45,336 nt of DNA from Micavibrio sp. UBA5703 (GTDB lineage Bacteria > Pseudomonadota > Alphaproteobacteria > Micavibrionales > Micavibrionaceae), in the NCBI GenBank assembly GCA_002420015.1, contig DIHF01000067.1, positions 3,248 through 48,583 of the forward strand, written 5' to 3'. This document shows, piece after piece, positions 1 to 6,961 of the stretch (position 1 is the first letter of the stretch; each line of letters opens with the position of its first letter). The notes under the pieces are model-generated. The model did not search any database. It was not told the origin of the DNA and saw only the letters and a list, made by a program, of their open reading frames with translations. A program made the position numbers and the translations under genes.

Positions 1-180
1 ATGAACCCGGAACAGCTCTGGGAAACCACGCTTGACCCGAATGTGCGCACGCTGCTGCAGGTCAGGGTCGAGGATGCCGTGAAAGCCGACGATGTCTTTT
101 CGACCCTCATGGGCGATGTCGTCGAGCCGCGCCGCGACTTCATCCAGGAAAACGCGCTCAAGGCGCAACTGGATGCTTAA
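1..180 (+). CDS. gyrB: DNA gyrase subunit B, C-terminal end (partial)
   Basis: This is the last 59 codons of GyrB, the ATPase subunit of DNA gyrase, which introduces negative supercoils into DNA. The reading frame is open from base 1 to a TAA stop at 178-180, and the rest of the gene lies left of the window. The segment RTLLQVRVEDAVKADDVF followed by STLMGDVVEPRRDFIQ is the typical end of the TOPRIM/C-terminal region of GyrB. The paralogue ParE is less likely because the final FIQENAL...LDA pattern is the usual alphaproteobacterial GyrB end. A strong terminator-like hairpin follows directly. Confidence 0.93.
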   Translation: MNPEQLWETTLDPNVRTLLQVRVEDAVKADDVFSTLMGDVVEPRRDFIQENALKAQLDA

Positions 181-187
181 TTTTTTA

Positions 188-209
188 CCGCGGAGACGCG
201 GAGTTTTTT
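188..209 (+). terminator. Rho-independent terminator of gyrB
   Basis: A perfect CCGCG / CGCGG stem with a GAGA tetraloop (188-201) is followed by AG and six T (204-209), eight bases after the gyrB stop. The same GCGGAGACGCGGAG wording recurs in the repeat patch near 5985, so the terminator may derive from a dispersed repeat. Confidence 0.75.
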
Positions 210-822
210 ATTCGTGATAGTATGCCCAATCACCAAGTCGTTCATAACCGGAATTTTCTGGATAGTTCTGGTCACTATTATAGACGAAGATATCCCAATT
301 AAGCACCCCAATGCTTACATCTGCGCTTAAGGACCAGTCATTCCCATTCGGTTCATTACCTATTTTTAGTGGCGGAAGTCCGTAGGGAATTTTAGCAATG
401 TAGGCGGGAACAAGTTCATCAAAAGACGCTGGTGTGTGACCAGTGTCTTCTTGAAATTTTTTCATTGCGGCAACAAGAGGCTCTGCACGTTTTGCTGTCA
501 TATAAAAACCAAAAGACCTCAATTCTTGAGACGCTGATATTGCGGGCATGATCAGCACTATCATACTTAGTGCGACTACTAAAAACAGGACGCCCCTTTG
601 ACGAAATTTTTTTGAAAGCAAAAGAAAAGGTCCTGAGACTAAAGTAATGGCAACTATGAATAAGGAGCTTATTAGCCCTGTATCCGAGAAGCCTACCCAT
701 GGGCCAAGGCCAGTTATCGGACCAAAGCTCATTGGGGCAATGAGTAGCAGGACGTTCATGCACAATGAGAAAGATAGGGCCTGCAAAATTGCTTTTTTCA
801 CTTGATTTGCGCTCCTGAACAT
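208..822 (-). CDS. Membrane protein of unknown function with pseudopilin-like C-terminal part
   Basis: The 204-residue protein starts at ATG 822 and is divergent from argS, with ~60 bases between the starts. It has about three hydrophobic segments (roughly residues 13-32, 45-68 and 76-97) followed by a ~105-residue soluble tail. The tail begins with AAMKKFQEDTGHTPASFDEL, a pattern seen in the type II secretion pseudopilin (GspG-like) C-terminal family and in many unannotated membrane proteins, where it is not proof of secretion. No clear ribosome-binding site precedes the ATG; Met22 is an alternative start. The frame remains open upstream into argS, but that extension has no membrane-protein character and is antisense to argS. 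Function unknown. Confidence 0.6.
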   Translation of the reverse strand: MFRSANQVKKAILQALSFSLCMNVLLLIAPMSFGPITGLGPWVGFSDTGLISSLFIVAITLVSGPFLLLSKKFRQRGVLFLVVALSMIVLIMPAISASQELRSFGFYMTAKRAEPLVAAMKKFQEDTGHTPASFDELVPAYIAKIPYGLPPLKIGNEPNGNDWSLSADVSIGVLNWDIFVYNSDQNYPENSGYERLGDWAYYHE

Positions 823-882
823 AAAATATTGCCAGTTATTTACCAGAAGGATAAGGTAAAATCCGTTAAAAAGGAAACAGTA

Positions 883-2649
883 GTGGCATCTCTCGCAAAC
901 AAGTTGACTGAAATCGTCGGGGCGGCTTTTGAAGCCTGTGGCTTGCCGCCAGAACTGGGCCGCGTGGCGGTGTCCGACCGGCAGGATCTGGCGCAGTTTC
1001 AATGCAACGGCGCGATGGCGGCGGCCAAACAAGCCAAGAAAAATCCGCGAGAGGTGGCGCAGGCGGTGATTGAAGTGCTTCAGAGCCGCAAGGAATTCTC
1101 CAAAATAGAAATCGCCGGGCCGGGATTTATCAACCTGAACGTCACGGACGAATATCTGGCGGCGCATCTGGCTTCGGTTGCGGGTGATGCGCGCCTCGGC
1201 GTTGACCGGACTGCAAAAGCCGAAACGGTCATCCTCGATTACGGCGGCTATAACATAGCCAAGCCTCTCCATGTCGGGCATTTGCGTTCGACCATAATCG
1301 GTGACGCGATTAACAAAATAATGAAAACGGCAGGCCACAAAACCATTAGCGATGTTCATTTCGGCGACTGGGGTACGCAGATGGGAATCGTGATCTCAGA
1401 GCTTGAGATTATGCACCCCGAATGGCCGTATTTTGACGAGGCTTTTGCGAAAGAATACCCGAAGGAAAGCCCCGTTACGATTGCCGATCTGGACCGGATT
1501 TATCCCGAAGCCTCAAAGGCCTGCAAGGAAAATGAAGTGCGGCTCGAAAAGGCAAAAGCCGCGACGCGGGCGCTACAAGGCGGCCACCGTGGTTATCGTG
1601 CGTTGTGGCAGCATTTCGTCGATGTTTCCGTTGCGGACGTAAAGAAAAATCTGGCCACGCTGAATGTCGATTTTGATCTTTGGGACGGGGAAGCGAGCGC
1701 CAATCCTTCCGTTAAACCGATCGTCGATGATCTGAAGGCAAAAAAACTGGCCTTTGAAAGCGATGGCGCGCTCGTGATGGCCGTTGCAAAAAACGACGAT
1801 AACAAGGAAATGCCGCCGCTGATCCTTTATAAATCTGACGGTGCGGTGATGTACGGTACGACGGATCTGGCGACGATCTTTGATCGCATGCAAAAATATA
1901 AGCCTGCAAAAATCATTTACATTGTCGATCAAAGGCAAAGCCTGCATTTCGAGCAGGTTTTCCGTGCGGCCCGCATTTCCGGTGCTGCGCCGAATGATGT
2001 AGAGCTTCTCCACACCGGGTTCGGCACCATGAACGGCACGGACGGCAAGCCTTTTAAAACCCGCGCCGGCGGCGTGATGAAGCTGGAAGACCTGATTTCC
2101 ATGGGCGTTGAAAAGGCCCGCGCCAGGCTGGCGGAGGCCGATCTGGCGCAGGATATGGGCGCGGCGGAGCGCGAGGATATCGCGCATAAGGTGGCCATCG
2201 CCGCGATCAAATTCGCCGATCTCCAGAACAACCGCACGGCGGATTATGTCTTTGATATCGACCGCATGACCAGTTTTGAGGGCAAAACCGGACCTTATTT
2301 ACTGTATCAGGCCGTACGTATCAAATCCCTTTTGCGGAAAGCGGCGGAGCAGGGGTTCAAGCCCGGCAAAACTTTCATCCTTCAGGATGCCGATAAAACG
2401 CTGGCGCTGCTGCTGACCGAATTGCCGGATGCGTTCGACGGGGCGCTCAGGAATTACACACCGCATTTGCTCTGCGATTACGCGTACAGGCTGGCTACGG
2501 CGTTCAGCAGTTTTTATGCTGCTTGCCATATTCTCTCCGAGGCGGATGAAGCCCTCCGCGCCAGCCGTCTTGCGCTATGTGAAATTACGCAGCGCCAGCT
2601 CGAGCTTGTACTTGGTCTGCTTGGGATCGGCGTTCCCGAAAGAATGTAG
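883..2649 (+). CDS. argS: Arginyl-tRNA synthetase
   Basis: This cytoplasmic class I aminoacyl-tRNA synthetase charges tRNA-Arg with arginine using ATP. I chose the GTG at 883 because AAGGA lies seven bases upstream and it gives 588 residues, the usual ArgS length; the frame is open further upstream to 802 but without a better start. Visible features are the N-terminal tRNA-recognition region, the HIGH-type motif KPLHVGHLRS near residue 130, the KMSK-equivalent GKPFKTRAGG, and a C-terminal DALR anticodon-binding domain (YDFDIDR-like segment, then LLYQAVRIKSL and ITQRQLELVLGLLGI at the end). It is a housekeeping gene and anchors this part of the window as chromosome. Confidence 0.97.
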   Translation: MASLANKLTEIVGAAFEACGLPPELGRVAVSDRQDLAQFQCNGAMAAAKQAKKNPREVAQAVIEVLQSRKEFSKIEIAGPGFINLNVTDEYLAAHLASVAGDARLGVDRTAKAETVILDYGGYNIAKPLHVGHLRSTIIGDAINKIMKTAGHKTISDVHFGDWGTQMGIVISELEIMHPEWPYFDEAFAKEYPKESPVTIADLDRIYPEASKACKENEVRLEKAKAATRALQGGHRGYRALWQHFVDVSVADVKKNLATLNVDFDLWDGEASANPSVKPIVDDLKAKKLAFESDGALVMAVAKNDDNKEMPPLILYKSDGAVMYGTTDLATIFDRMQKYKPAKIIYIVDQRQSLHFEQVFRAARISGAAPNDVELLHTGFGTMNGTDGKPFKTRAGGVMKLEDLISMGVEKARARLAEADLAQDMGAAEREDIAHKVAIAAIKFADLQNNRTADYVFDIDRMTSFEGKTGPYLLYQAVRIKSLLRKAAEQGFKPGKTFILQDADKTLALLLTELPDAFDGALRNYTPHLLCDYAYRLATAFSSFYAACHILSEADEALRASRLALCEITQRQLELVLGLLGIGVPERM

Positions 2650-2652
2650 CGG

Positions 2653-2670
2653 GGTGGGCTTGCGCCCACC
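2653..2670. repeat. GC-rich hairpin between argS and the Fic-like gene
   Basis: A perfect seven-base stem GGTGGGC / GCCCACC with loop TTGC starts four bases after the argS stop. No T-run follows, so it is not a canonical terminator. It may be a short dispersed palindrome or protect the argS mRNA end. Confidence 0.6.
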
Positions 2671-2696
2671 GAATCGGATGGCTATTATTGGCTACC

Positions 2697-3596
2697 ATGC
2701 TGAACCCCGAGCAAATAAAAATCACACCGGAAATTCTCAAGCTCCTGACCGAGATCGATGAGTTCAAAGGAAGCTGGCGCGCACTTGAAAAGCACACAAC
2801 GGCGCTGCAATTGCTGGGTGACGTAGCCAATTTCGGCCAAAAATTCAAAGCCGTTCTCGAGCCGTGGCAGAGCCAGCCGCTGAGCGAGGACGTCATCAAA
2901 AAACTTCACGGCGTCATCAGCGGCAGCAAAAAGGACGGGCAGTACAAGGCCACCAGTTTTCCGCTCATCGTCCAGCGCGGGGAGGAAATAATCGGCACGC
3001 TCGACACCGCCACGCCGGAGGAGGCGCAGTTCCTTATGGGAAAACTTGTCGGCTGGGCGGGTGCGACGCTCGATGCCAAAGACGTACACCCGCTTCTGAC
3101 GATCGCGCTGTTCATGGCGGTATTTTTGCAACTCTGCCCGTTTGATACGGGAAATCAGAGGCTGGCCAGATTGCTCATTGTCCTGCTGATGTTCAAAGCC
3201 GGATATTCGTACGCGCCCTATAGCACGCTCGAGCCGGTGATGAATGCCCGCCTGCGCAATTATTATGACGCGCTGAGCTACACGCAGGAAACGCTCGAGG
3301 CCGGGCAGCCGGACTGGGGACCGTGGCTGCGCTTTTTCTTCGGGATGCTGAAGGACCATAAGGACCAGCTTGCCGAAAGGCTCGAATCCGGCGGCGAAAC
3401 GATTGCGACCATGCCTACGCTCTCGGCCAAGGTCATGAAGCTGTTCGAGAACAATGAGCGCCTTTCGATGAAGGAAATCGAGCGCCTGACGCGGGGCCGC
3501 CGCAGTACGCTCAAACTGCGCCTTGGGGAACTGGTCACGGGCGGCTATCTCATCCGTCACGGCAAGGCCCGCGCCACCTGGTACGCCAGGGTGTAG
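2697..3596 (+). CDS. Fic-fold protein with degenerate AMP-transferase motif
   Basis: The 299-residue protein has the architecture of the Fic family with an N-terminal helical region (KITPEILKLLTEID), a central Fic domain and a C-terminal winged-helix part (LSMKEIERLTRGRR...LVTGGYLIRHG). Active Fic enzymes use HPFx(D/E)GN(G/K)R to AMPylate targets; here the motif reads CPFDTGNQR at about residues 147-155, so the catalytic His is Cys and the second Gly is Gln. The flanking LARLLIVLLMFKAGYSYAPYSTLE is otherwise well conserved, which points to a folded but probably non-AMPylating protein, perhaps a DNA-binding regulator. ATG 2697 is preferred over the in-frame TTG at 2688. No good ribosome-binding site is seen. 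It may be cotranscribed with argS (47 bases apart). Confidence 0.8.
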   Translation: MLNPEQIKITPEILKLLTEIDEFKGSWRALEKHTTALQLLGDVANFGQKFKAVLEPWQSQPLSEDVIKKLHGVISGSKKDGQYKATSFPLIVQRGEEIIGTLDTATPEEAQFLMGKLVGWAGATLDAKDVHPLLTIALFMAVFLQLCPFDTGNQRLARLLIVLLMFKAGYSYAPYSTLEPVMNARLRNYYDALSYTQETLEAGQPDWGPWLRFFFGMLKDHKDQLAERLESGGETIATMPTLSAKVMKLFENNERLSMKEIERLTRGRRSTLKLRLGELVTGGYLIRHGKARATWYARV

Positions 3597-3802
3597 GTTT
3601 ATTGCCGCGTAACATATTGATTTCACTTTCATATTGCCGTTTCCATTAGTTCGTTCGTCTTTTTTTATTTTGGGGATGGGGCAGGGTGCCTTCAACACGT
3701 TGATTTGCAATGGTAAATTGCGGTCCTTCTTTTTGTTCGTAAATTTTGAGGGGGGTGGGGCTTCCCTGTTGTGGCGGTTCGTTCGTACAATTTTCTCATG
3801 AC

Positions 3803-3845
3803 GACAGTATAGGAAATAATTCCCAATATTATACTTGACGTACCC
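3803..3845. repeat. Left terminal inverted repeat of the IS1595-type element
   Basis: It starts GACAGTATAGGAA and ends CGTACCC. Against the reverse complement of 5825-5867 it shares GACA, AGGAA, TTCCCA, ATTATACTT and CGTACCC with mismatches between these blocks. It also contains the -35 region of the transposase promoter. Confidence 0.78.
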
Positions 3846-3862
3846 ATATAATCCGGTAATAT
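3835..3862 (+). promoter_or_regulatory. Putative transposase promoter
   Basis: TTGACG (3835-3840) and TAATAT (3857-3862) are separated by 16 bases and lie 24 bases before the transposase ATG, which has TAAGGAGT as ribosome-binding site. The -35 box lies inside the left terminal repeat, as in many insertion sequences. Confidence 0.55.
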
Positions 3863-3886
3863 AGGGATTATAAGGAGTTAAACGCC

Positions 3887-4873
3887 ATGAAATCAGTTTT
3901 AAGTCAAAAGCACTTCCACGATGAAAAGGCCGCTTATGCTTTCATAGAAAAGCGCGTATGGGCCAATGGCCGCTGCTGCCCCCACTGTGGCGTTATGGAT
4001 CGCTCTGGCCCTCTAAAGAGCAAAGCCGAAACTGAGCACAAGGTACGGATCGGCGTTTACAAATGTTATGAATGCCGCAAGCCGTTCACCGTCAAGGTTG
4101 GCACCATCTTTGAATCCAGCCATATCAAGCTGCATATCTGGCTACAGGCGATATTCCTGATTTCGTCCAGCAAAAAAGGCGTATCAGCCAACCAGTTGCA
4201 CCGCACCCTTGGCATTACCCTAAAATCCGCATGGTTCCTTTCACACCGTATCCGCGAGGCTATGCGCGATGGTGACTTTGCCCCCCTCGGCGGCGGTGGC
4301 GGCATTGTCGAAGCCGACGAGACTTATTTCGGCAAGAAATCAGGCCCGGTTCCAGAAAAAAACAGCAGGAACAAGGAATTTATCAAGCGCCGTGGCGATG
4401 CCAGGAAACAAAAACGCGCCATTGTTTCTCTTGTAGAGCGCGGTGGCCGTGTTCGCTCGTTCCATGTTGACAGCGCCACCAAGGACAACGTGGCAAGCAT
4501 CGTGGTTAATAACGTGTCGAAAGAGGCCAGACTTCATACCGACGAAAGCCGCCTGTATTGGGGCGCAGAGGCTCATGTTGCCAGTCATGACACCATCCAC
4601 CACGCAAAGGGCGAGTATGCCAGAGGCGAAGTAAACACTAATTCCGTAGAGGGCTATTTCAGTATCTTTAAACGCGGAATGAAGGGCATCTATCAACACT
4701 GCGGCGAACAACACCTGCATAGATATTTGGCAGAGTATGATTTTCGCTATAACAATAGAGAGGCGTTAGGCTATAACGATGAAGACCGCGCAGCGCACTT
4801 GCTGAAAGGTATCGTTGGTAAGCGCCTAACTTATGAAACAGTTGGTAAAAAGAATGCCGAAAAAGCAGCATAA
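3887..4873 (+). CDS. IS1595 family transposase
   Basis: The 328-residue enzyme moves the surrounding element. The N-terminal zinc ribbon has CCPHCG (about residues 31-36) and a second pair in YKCYECRK. The ISXO2-like catalytic domain follows with the first acidic residue in EADETYFGKK, a second in HTDESRLYWG, and the NSVEGYFSIFKRGMKGIYQH block near residue 255 that carries the last catalytic position. Length and domain order match full-length IS1595 transposases, with no frameshift, so it may be active. The start is supported by TAAGGAG eight bases upstream. The final codons overlap the next small ORF. Confidence 0.95.
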   Translation: MKSVLSQKHFHDEKAAYAFIEKRVWANGRCCPHCGVMDRSGPLKSKAETEHKVRIGVYKCYECRKPFTVKVGTIFESSHIKLHIWLQAIFLISSSKKGVSANQLHRTLGITLKSAWFLSHRIREAMRDGDFAPLGGGGGIVEADETYFGKKSGPVPEKNSRNKEFIKRRGDARKQKRAIVSLVERGGRVRSFHVDSATKDNVASIVVNNVSKEARLHTDESRLYWGAEAHVASHDTIHHAKGEYARGEVNTNSVEGYFSIFKRGMKGIYQHCGEQHLHRYLAEYDFRYNNREALGYNDEDRAAHLLKGIVGKRLTYETVGKKNAEKAA

Positions 4874-5036
4874 ACCGCGTAAAAAGCCCAAGCAAAACCT
4901 ATCCCAAAAGGAGCGGTTTATTGAGTATGCGAAAGAGCGGGACGCGGATGAAAGCGGGGAGACATTTGAGAAGGCGATTAAGAAGATCGTAAAGCCGATA
5001 GTGTCTTGCCTTTGCGTACTCTTCATAAATTTTTGA
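4854..5036 (+). CDS. Small basic IS1595 companion protein
   Basis: The 60-residue Lys-rich ORF begins at ATG 4854 inside the last seven codons of the transposase, in another frame, and is likely translated by coupling. The middle part, RFIEYAKERDADESGE followed by TFEKAIKKI, resembles short proteins I know from the downstream side of IS1595-type transposases in Alphaproteobacteria, where they usually end soon after the KKIV block. Here the tail (SCLCVLFINF) runs into sequence that is antisense to the DUF3800 gene, so the C-terminus may be altered. Function unknown. Confidence 0.6.
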   Translation: MPKKQHKPRKKPKQNLSQKERFIEYAKERDADESGETFEKAIKKIVKPIVSCLCVLFINF

Positions 5037-5810
5037 GTTTTCTTCGGAGAAACTGGTTTCCAAAACTTGGAGAACGTACTTTTCTCCCATTTCGGTGGTC
5101 AGGTGCTTCATGGGCTTTAATTTTTCCCACGGCATTTCCGTTATCTCTTTTCCGTTGACCAAATTGTGCCGTACAATTCTTGCCAGTAAATCCGCCGCCT
5201 GTAGTGCTGGCGTTTTTTCATCGTCTTCAAAGACTGGTTTTTTGCCAAAGGCGGTAACGTCCATGCCCAGAACCGTGGCCGAATGGTAAAGGTAGTCATA
5301 GATTTTAGTTACGATTCCTTCGTATTTGTTGGTTTCGTCAAAAATAAAATCTACAGGCTCGGTAATATCGAGCTTCTTTCTTTCATCGTAACAAAACTCA
5401 ATAAAAGCCCTGTATAAGAACAAATTGGGGTCGTTCAAAAGAACATACCTGGGGGCCTCCGTAAGGCTTTTAGGAAAGCGGCAGCTAGCCATCAATGCTC
5501 TATATTCGGGAACGCTACAGGTTACACAAAAAGCCTTCTCTAAGTGCTTCTCTATGATCCTGTAAAACTTCTCTGCGTACGCAGTAGCCGTTTTGCCCCT
5601 GAAAATCTTGTTATTGAACACAGCATAGGGTTGGCCACCTAGCGCAGCCTGCCAATCGGCATTAAACTTTTCCCAGACTTCTTGCTCGGCCACATACCCC
5701 GCCATGACAACCGTGTGGTTGCCGTAGCCATCCGAACTTTCGTCTACAAAGCACTGTAAAGCCACTATTAGCCTGCGCCGCACCTGTTTATGGGAATCAG
5801 AGACTACCAT
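4899..5810 (-). CDS. DUF3800 domain protein, IS passenger
   Basis: This 303-residue protein is carried inside the IS element, convergent with the transposase. DUF3800 features are visible: CFVDESSDG near residue 20 (the family's conserved (I/V)DESG-type motif), VDFIFDET around residue 153, and ALQAADLLARI around residue 203. The family has been suggested to have an RNase H-like nuclease fold, but its role is not established. The start ATG 5810 lies 15 bases from the right terminal repeat. The 3' end overlaps the small companion ORF by ~138 bases on the other strand. A passenger role, such as defence or accessory transposition, is inference. Confidence 0.85.
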   Translation of the reverse strand: MVVSDSHKQVRRRLIVALQCFVDESSDGYGNHTVVMAGYVAEQEVWEKFNADWQAALGGQPYAVFNNKIFRGKTATAYAEKFYRIIEKHLEKAFCVTCSVPEYRALMASCRFPKSLTEAPRYVLLNDPNLFLYRAFIEFCYDERKKLDITEPVDFIFDETNKYEGIVTKIYDYLYHSATVLGMDVTAFGKKPVFEDDEKTPALQAADLLARIVRHNLVNGKEITEMPWEKLKPMKHLTTEMGEKYVLQVLETSFSEENSKIYEEYAKARHYRLYDLLNRLLKCLPAFIRVPLFRILNKPLLLG

Positions 5811-5824
5811 AAACTACTCCATTT

Positions 5825-5867
5825 GGGTACGGGAAGTATAATAATGGGAAATAATTCCTTTTTTGTC
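5825..5867. repeat. Right terminal inverted repeat of the IS1595-type element
   Basis: It starts GGGTACGGGAAGTATAATAA and ends TTTTGTC, the inverted and imperfect counterpart of 3803-3845. Confidence 0.78.
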
Positions 5868-5934
5868 AAGGGGGATTTTAAACGCAAAGCACGCAAAGAA
5901 CGCAACGAGTCCGGAGAAAAATGCCATCTCCATT

Positions 5935-5975
5935 GTCATTGCGAGGCGGCGCGCAGCGACGACGAAGCAATCCAG
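5935..5975 (+). repeat. Dispersed palindromic element, copy 1
   Basis: It begins GTCATTGCGAGG and ends GAAGCAATCCAG, with a variable GC-rich centre. Copy 2 at 6140-6174 has the same ends on the opposite strand. This type is common in Rickettsiales and other Alphaproteobacteria. Confidence 0.75.
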
Positions 5976-6061
5976 CCTTTTTAAACGCGGAGAAACGGAG
6001 AGGCGGAGTTTTTTTGTCTTCTGTTTCTCCGGTACTCCGAAACTCCGCGTAAAAAGATGAG

Positions 6062-6090
6062 ATCCTTCAGGGTCTTCGACCCTTCAGGAT
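6062..6090. repeat. Hairpin repeat with nested stem
   Basis: ATCCT / AGGAT forms the outer stem and AGGGT / ACCCT the inner stem, with loop CTTCG. The wording (GTCATCCTGAAGG on the other strand) is that of a widespread dispersed repeat. Confidence 0.6.
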
Positions 6091-6139
6091 GACAAGGTAG
6101 AAAACCCTTTGTGTTCTTCGTGTCTTCGTGGTGAAAAGA

Positions 6140-6174
6140 CTGGATTGCTTCGGCCCAAAGGGCCTCGCAATGAC
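6140..6174 (-). repeat. Dispersed palindromic element, copy 2
   Basis: The reverse complement begins GTCATTGCGAGGCCC and ends GAAGCAATCCAG. The centre GGCCCTTTGGGCC is a hairpin. Confidence 0.75.
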
Positions 6175-6187
6175 GATGTGAGGAAGT

Positions 6188-6961
6188 TCAGCGCTCGATA
6201 AGAACCTGATAGTAATGAAAGTTGCCGCCGTTGCTGAAGCAGGCGGCGTTGAGGCCGTTAAGGCCGTCAAGCACGGTGTCGTCCGTGAAGGTGCCGGTGA
6301 ATTTTCCAGCGGCGTATCCGCCGGCGCTGGCGGGGGTGGCTCCGACGCCAAGACGTTTGTTGATTTCCGTACACACCGATTGATTGATGTTCGGCAATAC
6401 GGCGATAAGTTCTTCGTTTGAGGAAATTGAGTCGGATTCGCACCCGGCCCCGCCCGTGCCGATGCCGATAATGCAAGTCTCTCCGGTGAAGTGCCATTCC
6501 GCCGCCGTTACATCGTCCGAGGGTGAAAGATAGCTAAAGCCGCCGCCGACCGGGTTGAAAACGAGGCAGCCCGGATATTCGGGGTCGGCCCCCGTGTCGC
6601 AGGCCGCATTAATATAGTCGGCATTATATTCAAAGCTGATATCGCTTTCGGAGATGCTTTTGCGCCGGATGCGCGCCACGGCATGTTCGAGTTTCTGGCC
6701 GAAGGTGATGATGTCGGTCGCGGCAAGCTCGACCTGGCGTTTGGTGAGGGAGGAGGTGGTATCAGAGCGCATGCCGCGCGCCACGACGTAGGCCAGCGCC
6801 GCAAACAGCGCGACGCCCAGCATGATGAAGACGAAAATATTTCCGCTTTCTCCGCTATTCTGCTTTCCCCGTGGAAACGGGGATCTTGCAAGTTCACGCC
6901 AGAAGAAGATTCCCGCTTTCGCGGGAAACGCAAAAAAAGGTATTTCGCGCTCCCTAGACAT
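6188..6961 (-). CDS. Pilin-like membrane-anchored protein with repeat-derived N-terminal insert
   Basis: The 257-residue product has one hydrophobic segment (GNIFVFIMLGVALFAALAYVV, about residues 40-61) followed by a long extracytoplasmic part with paired cysteines (AACDTG, PGCLVF, GETCIIG, SVCTEI, AACFSN). The pattern resembles single-helix pilin-like proteins of Alphaproteobacteria whose N-terminus starts just before the helix; exact function unknown. The ATG at 6961 overlaps the icmO stop by eight bases with GGGGACAAGG upstream, so it belongs to the icm operon. Residues ~11-38 are encoded by a palindromic dispersed repeat (6867-6930) and look like an in-frame insertion. An internal start at Met47 would remove it but would also cut the membrane helix. 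Confidence 0.65.
   Translation of the reverse strand: MSREREIPFFAFPAKAGIFFWRELARSPFPRGKQNSGESGNIFVFIMLGVALFAALAYVVARGMRSDTTSSLTKRQVELAATDIITFGQKLEHAVARIRRKSISESDISFEYNADYINAACDTGADPEYPGCLVFNPVGGGFSYLSPSDDVTAAEWHFTGETCIIGIGTGGAGCESDSISSNEELIAVLPNINQSVCTEINKRLGVGATPASAGGYAAGKFTGTFTDDTVLDGLNGLNAACFSNGGNFHYYQVLIER
6867..6930. repeat. Two-hairpin dispersed repeat inside a coding region
   Basis: CCCCGT / ACGGGG (6867-6882, loop GGAA) and TTCCCGC / GCGGGAA (6910-6927, loop TTTC) lie 27 bases apart. ATTCCC-N8-GGGAA is the shape of the short repeats found in many proteobacteria (for example dRS3-like repeats of Neisseria). Here it is read through by the pilin-like gene. Confidence 0.65.

Larger units (their letters stand above)
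3803..5867. mobile_element. IS1595-family insertion sequence with DUF3800 passenger gene
   Basis: The element is bounded by imperfect ~43-bp inverted repeats (3803-3845 and 5825-5867) and contains a transposase, a small companion ORF and, in convergent orientation, a DUF3800 gene. I could not find a clean target duplication: the eight bases outside each end differ, so the ends may be a few bases off or the insertion is old. IS1595-family elements are known to carry passenger genes in some subgroups; the assignment of boundaries is my reading of the repeats. Confidence 0.8.
5868..6187. repeat. Gene-free patch of dispersed intergenic repeats
   Basis: No gene is supported here. The stretch is a mosaic of short repeat-like units: ACGCAAAGCACGCAAAG at 5882, the palindrome at 5935-5975, GCGGAGAAACGGAGAGG with a matching ACTCCGCGT at 5986-6052, the palindrome at 6062-6090, the TTCGTGTCTTCGTGGTG unit near 6117-6133, and the inverted copy at 6140-6174. 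Several of these wordings are familiar as dispersed intergenic repeats in proteobacterial genomes. Two copies of one family in opposite orientation inside 240 bp suggest repeated insertion in one spot. Confidence 0.7.

Noticed and set aside
823..1359. N-terminal extension of the 208-822 frame through argS on the minus strand
   Set aside because: It is antisense to the conserved argS coding region; only the part after ATG 822 has membrane-protein character.
2685..3710. 341-codon minus-strand frame opposite the Fic-like gene
   Set aside because: Antisense shadow of a conserved domain; no homology seen and no ribosome-binding site.
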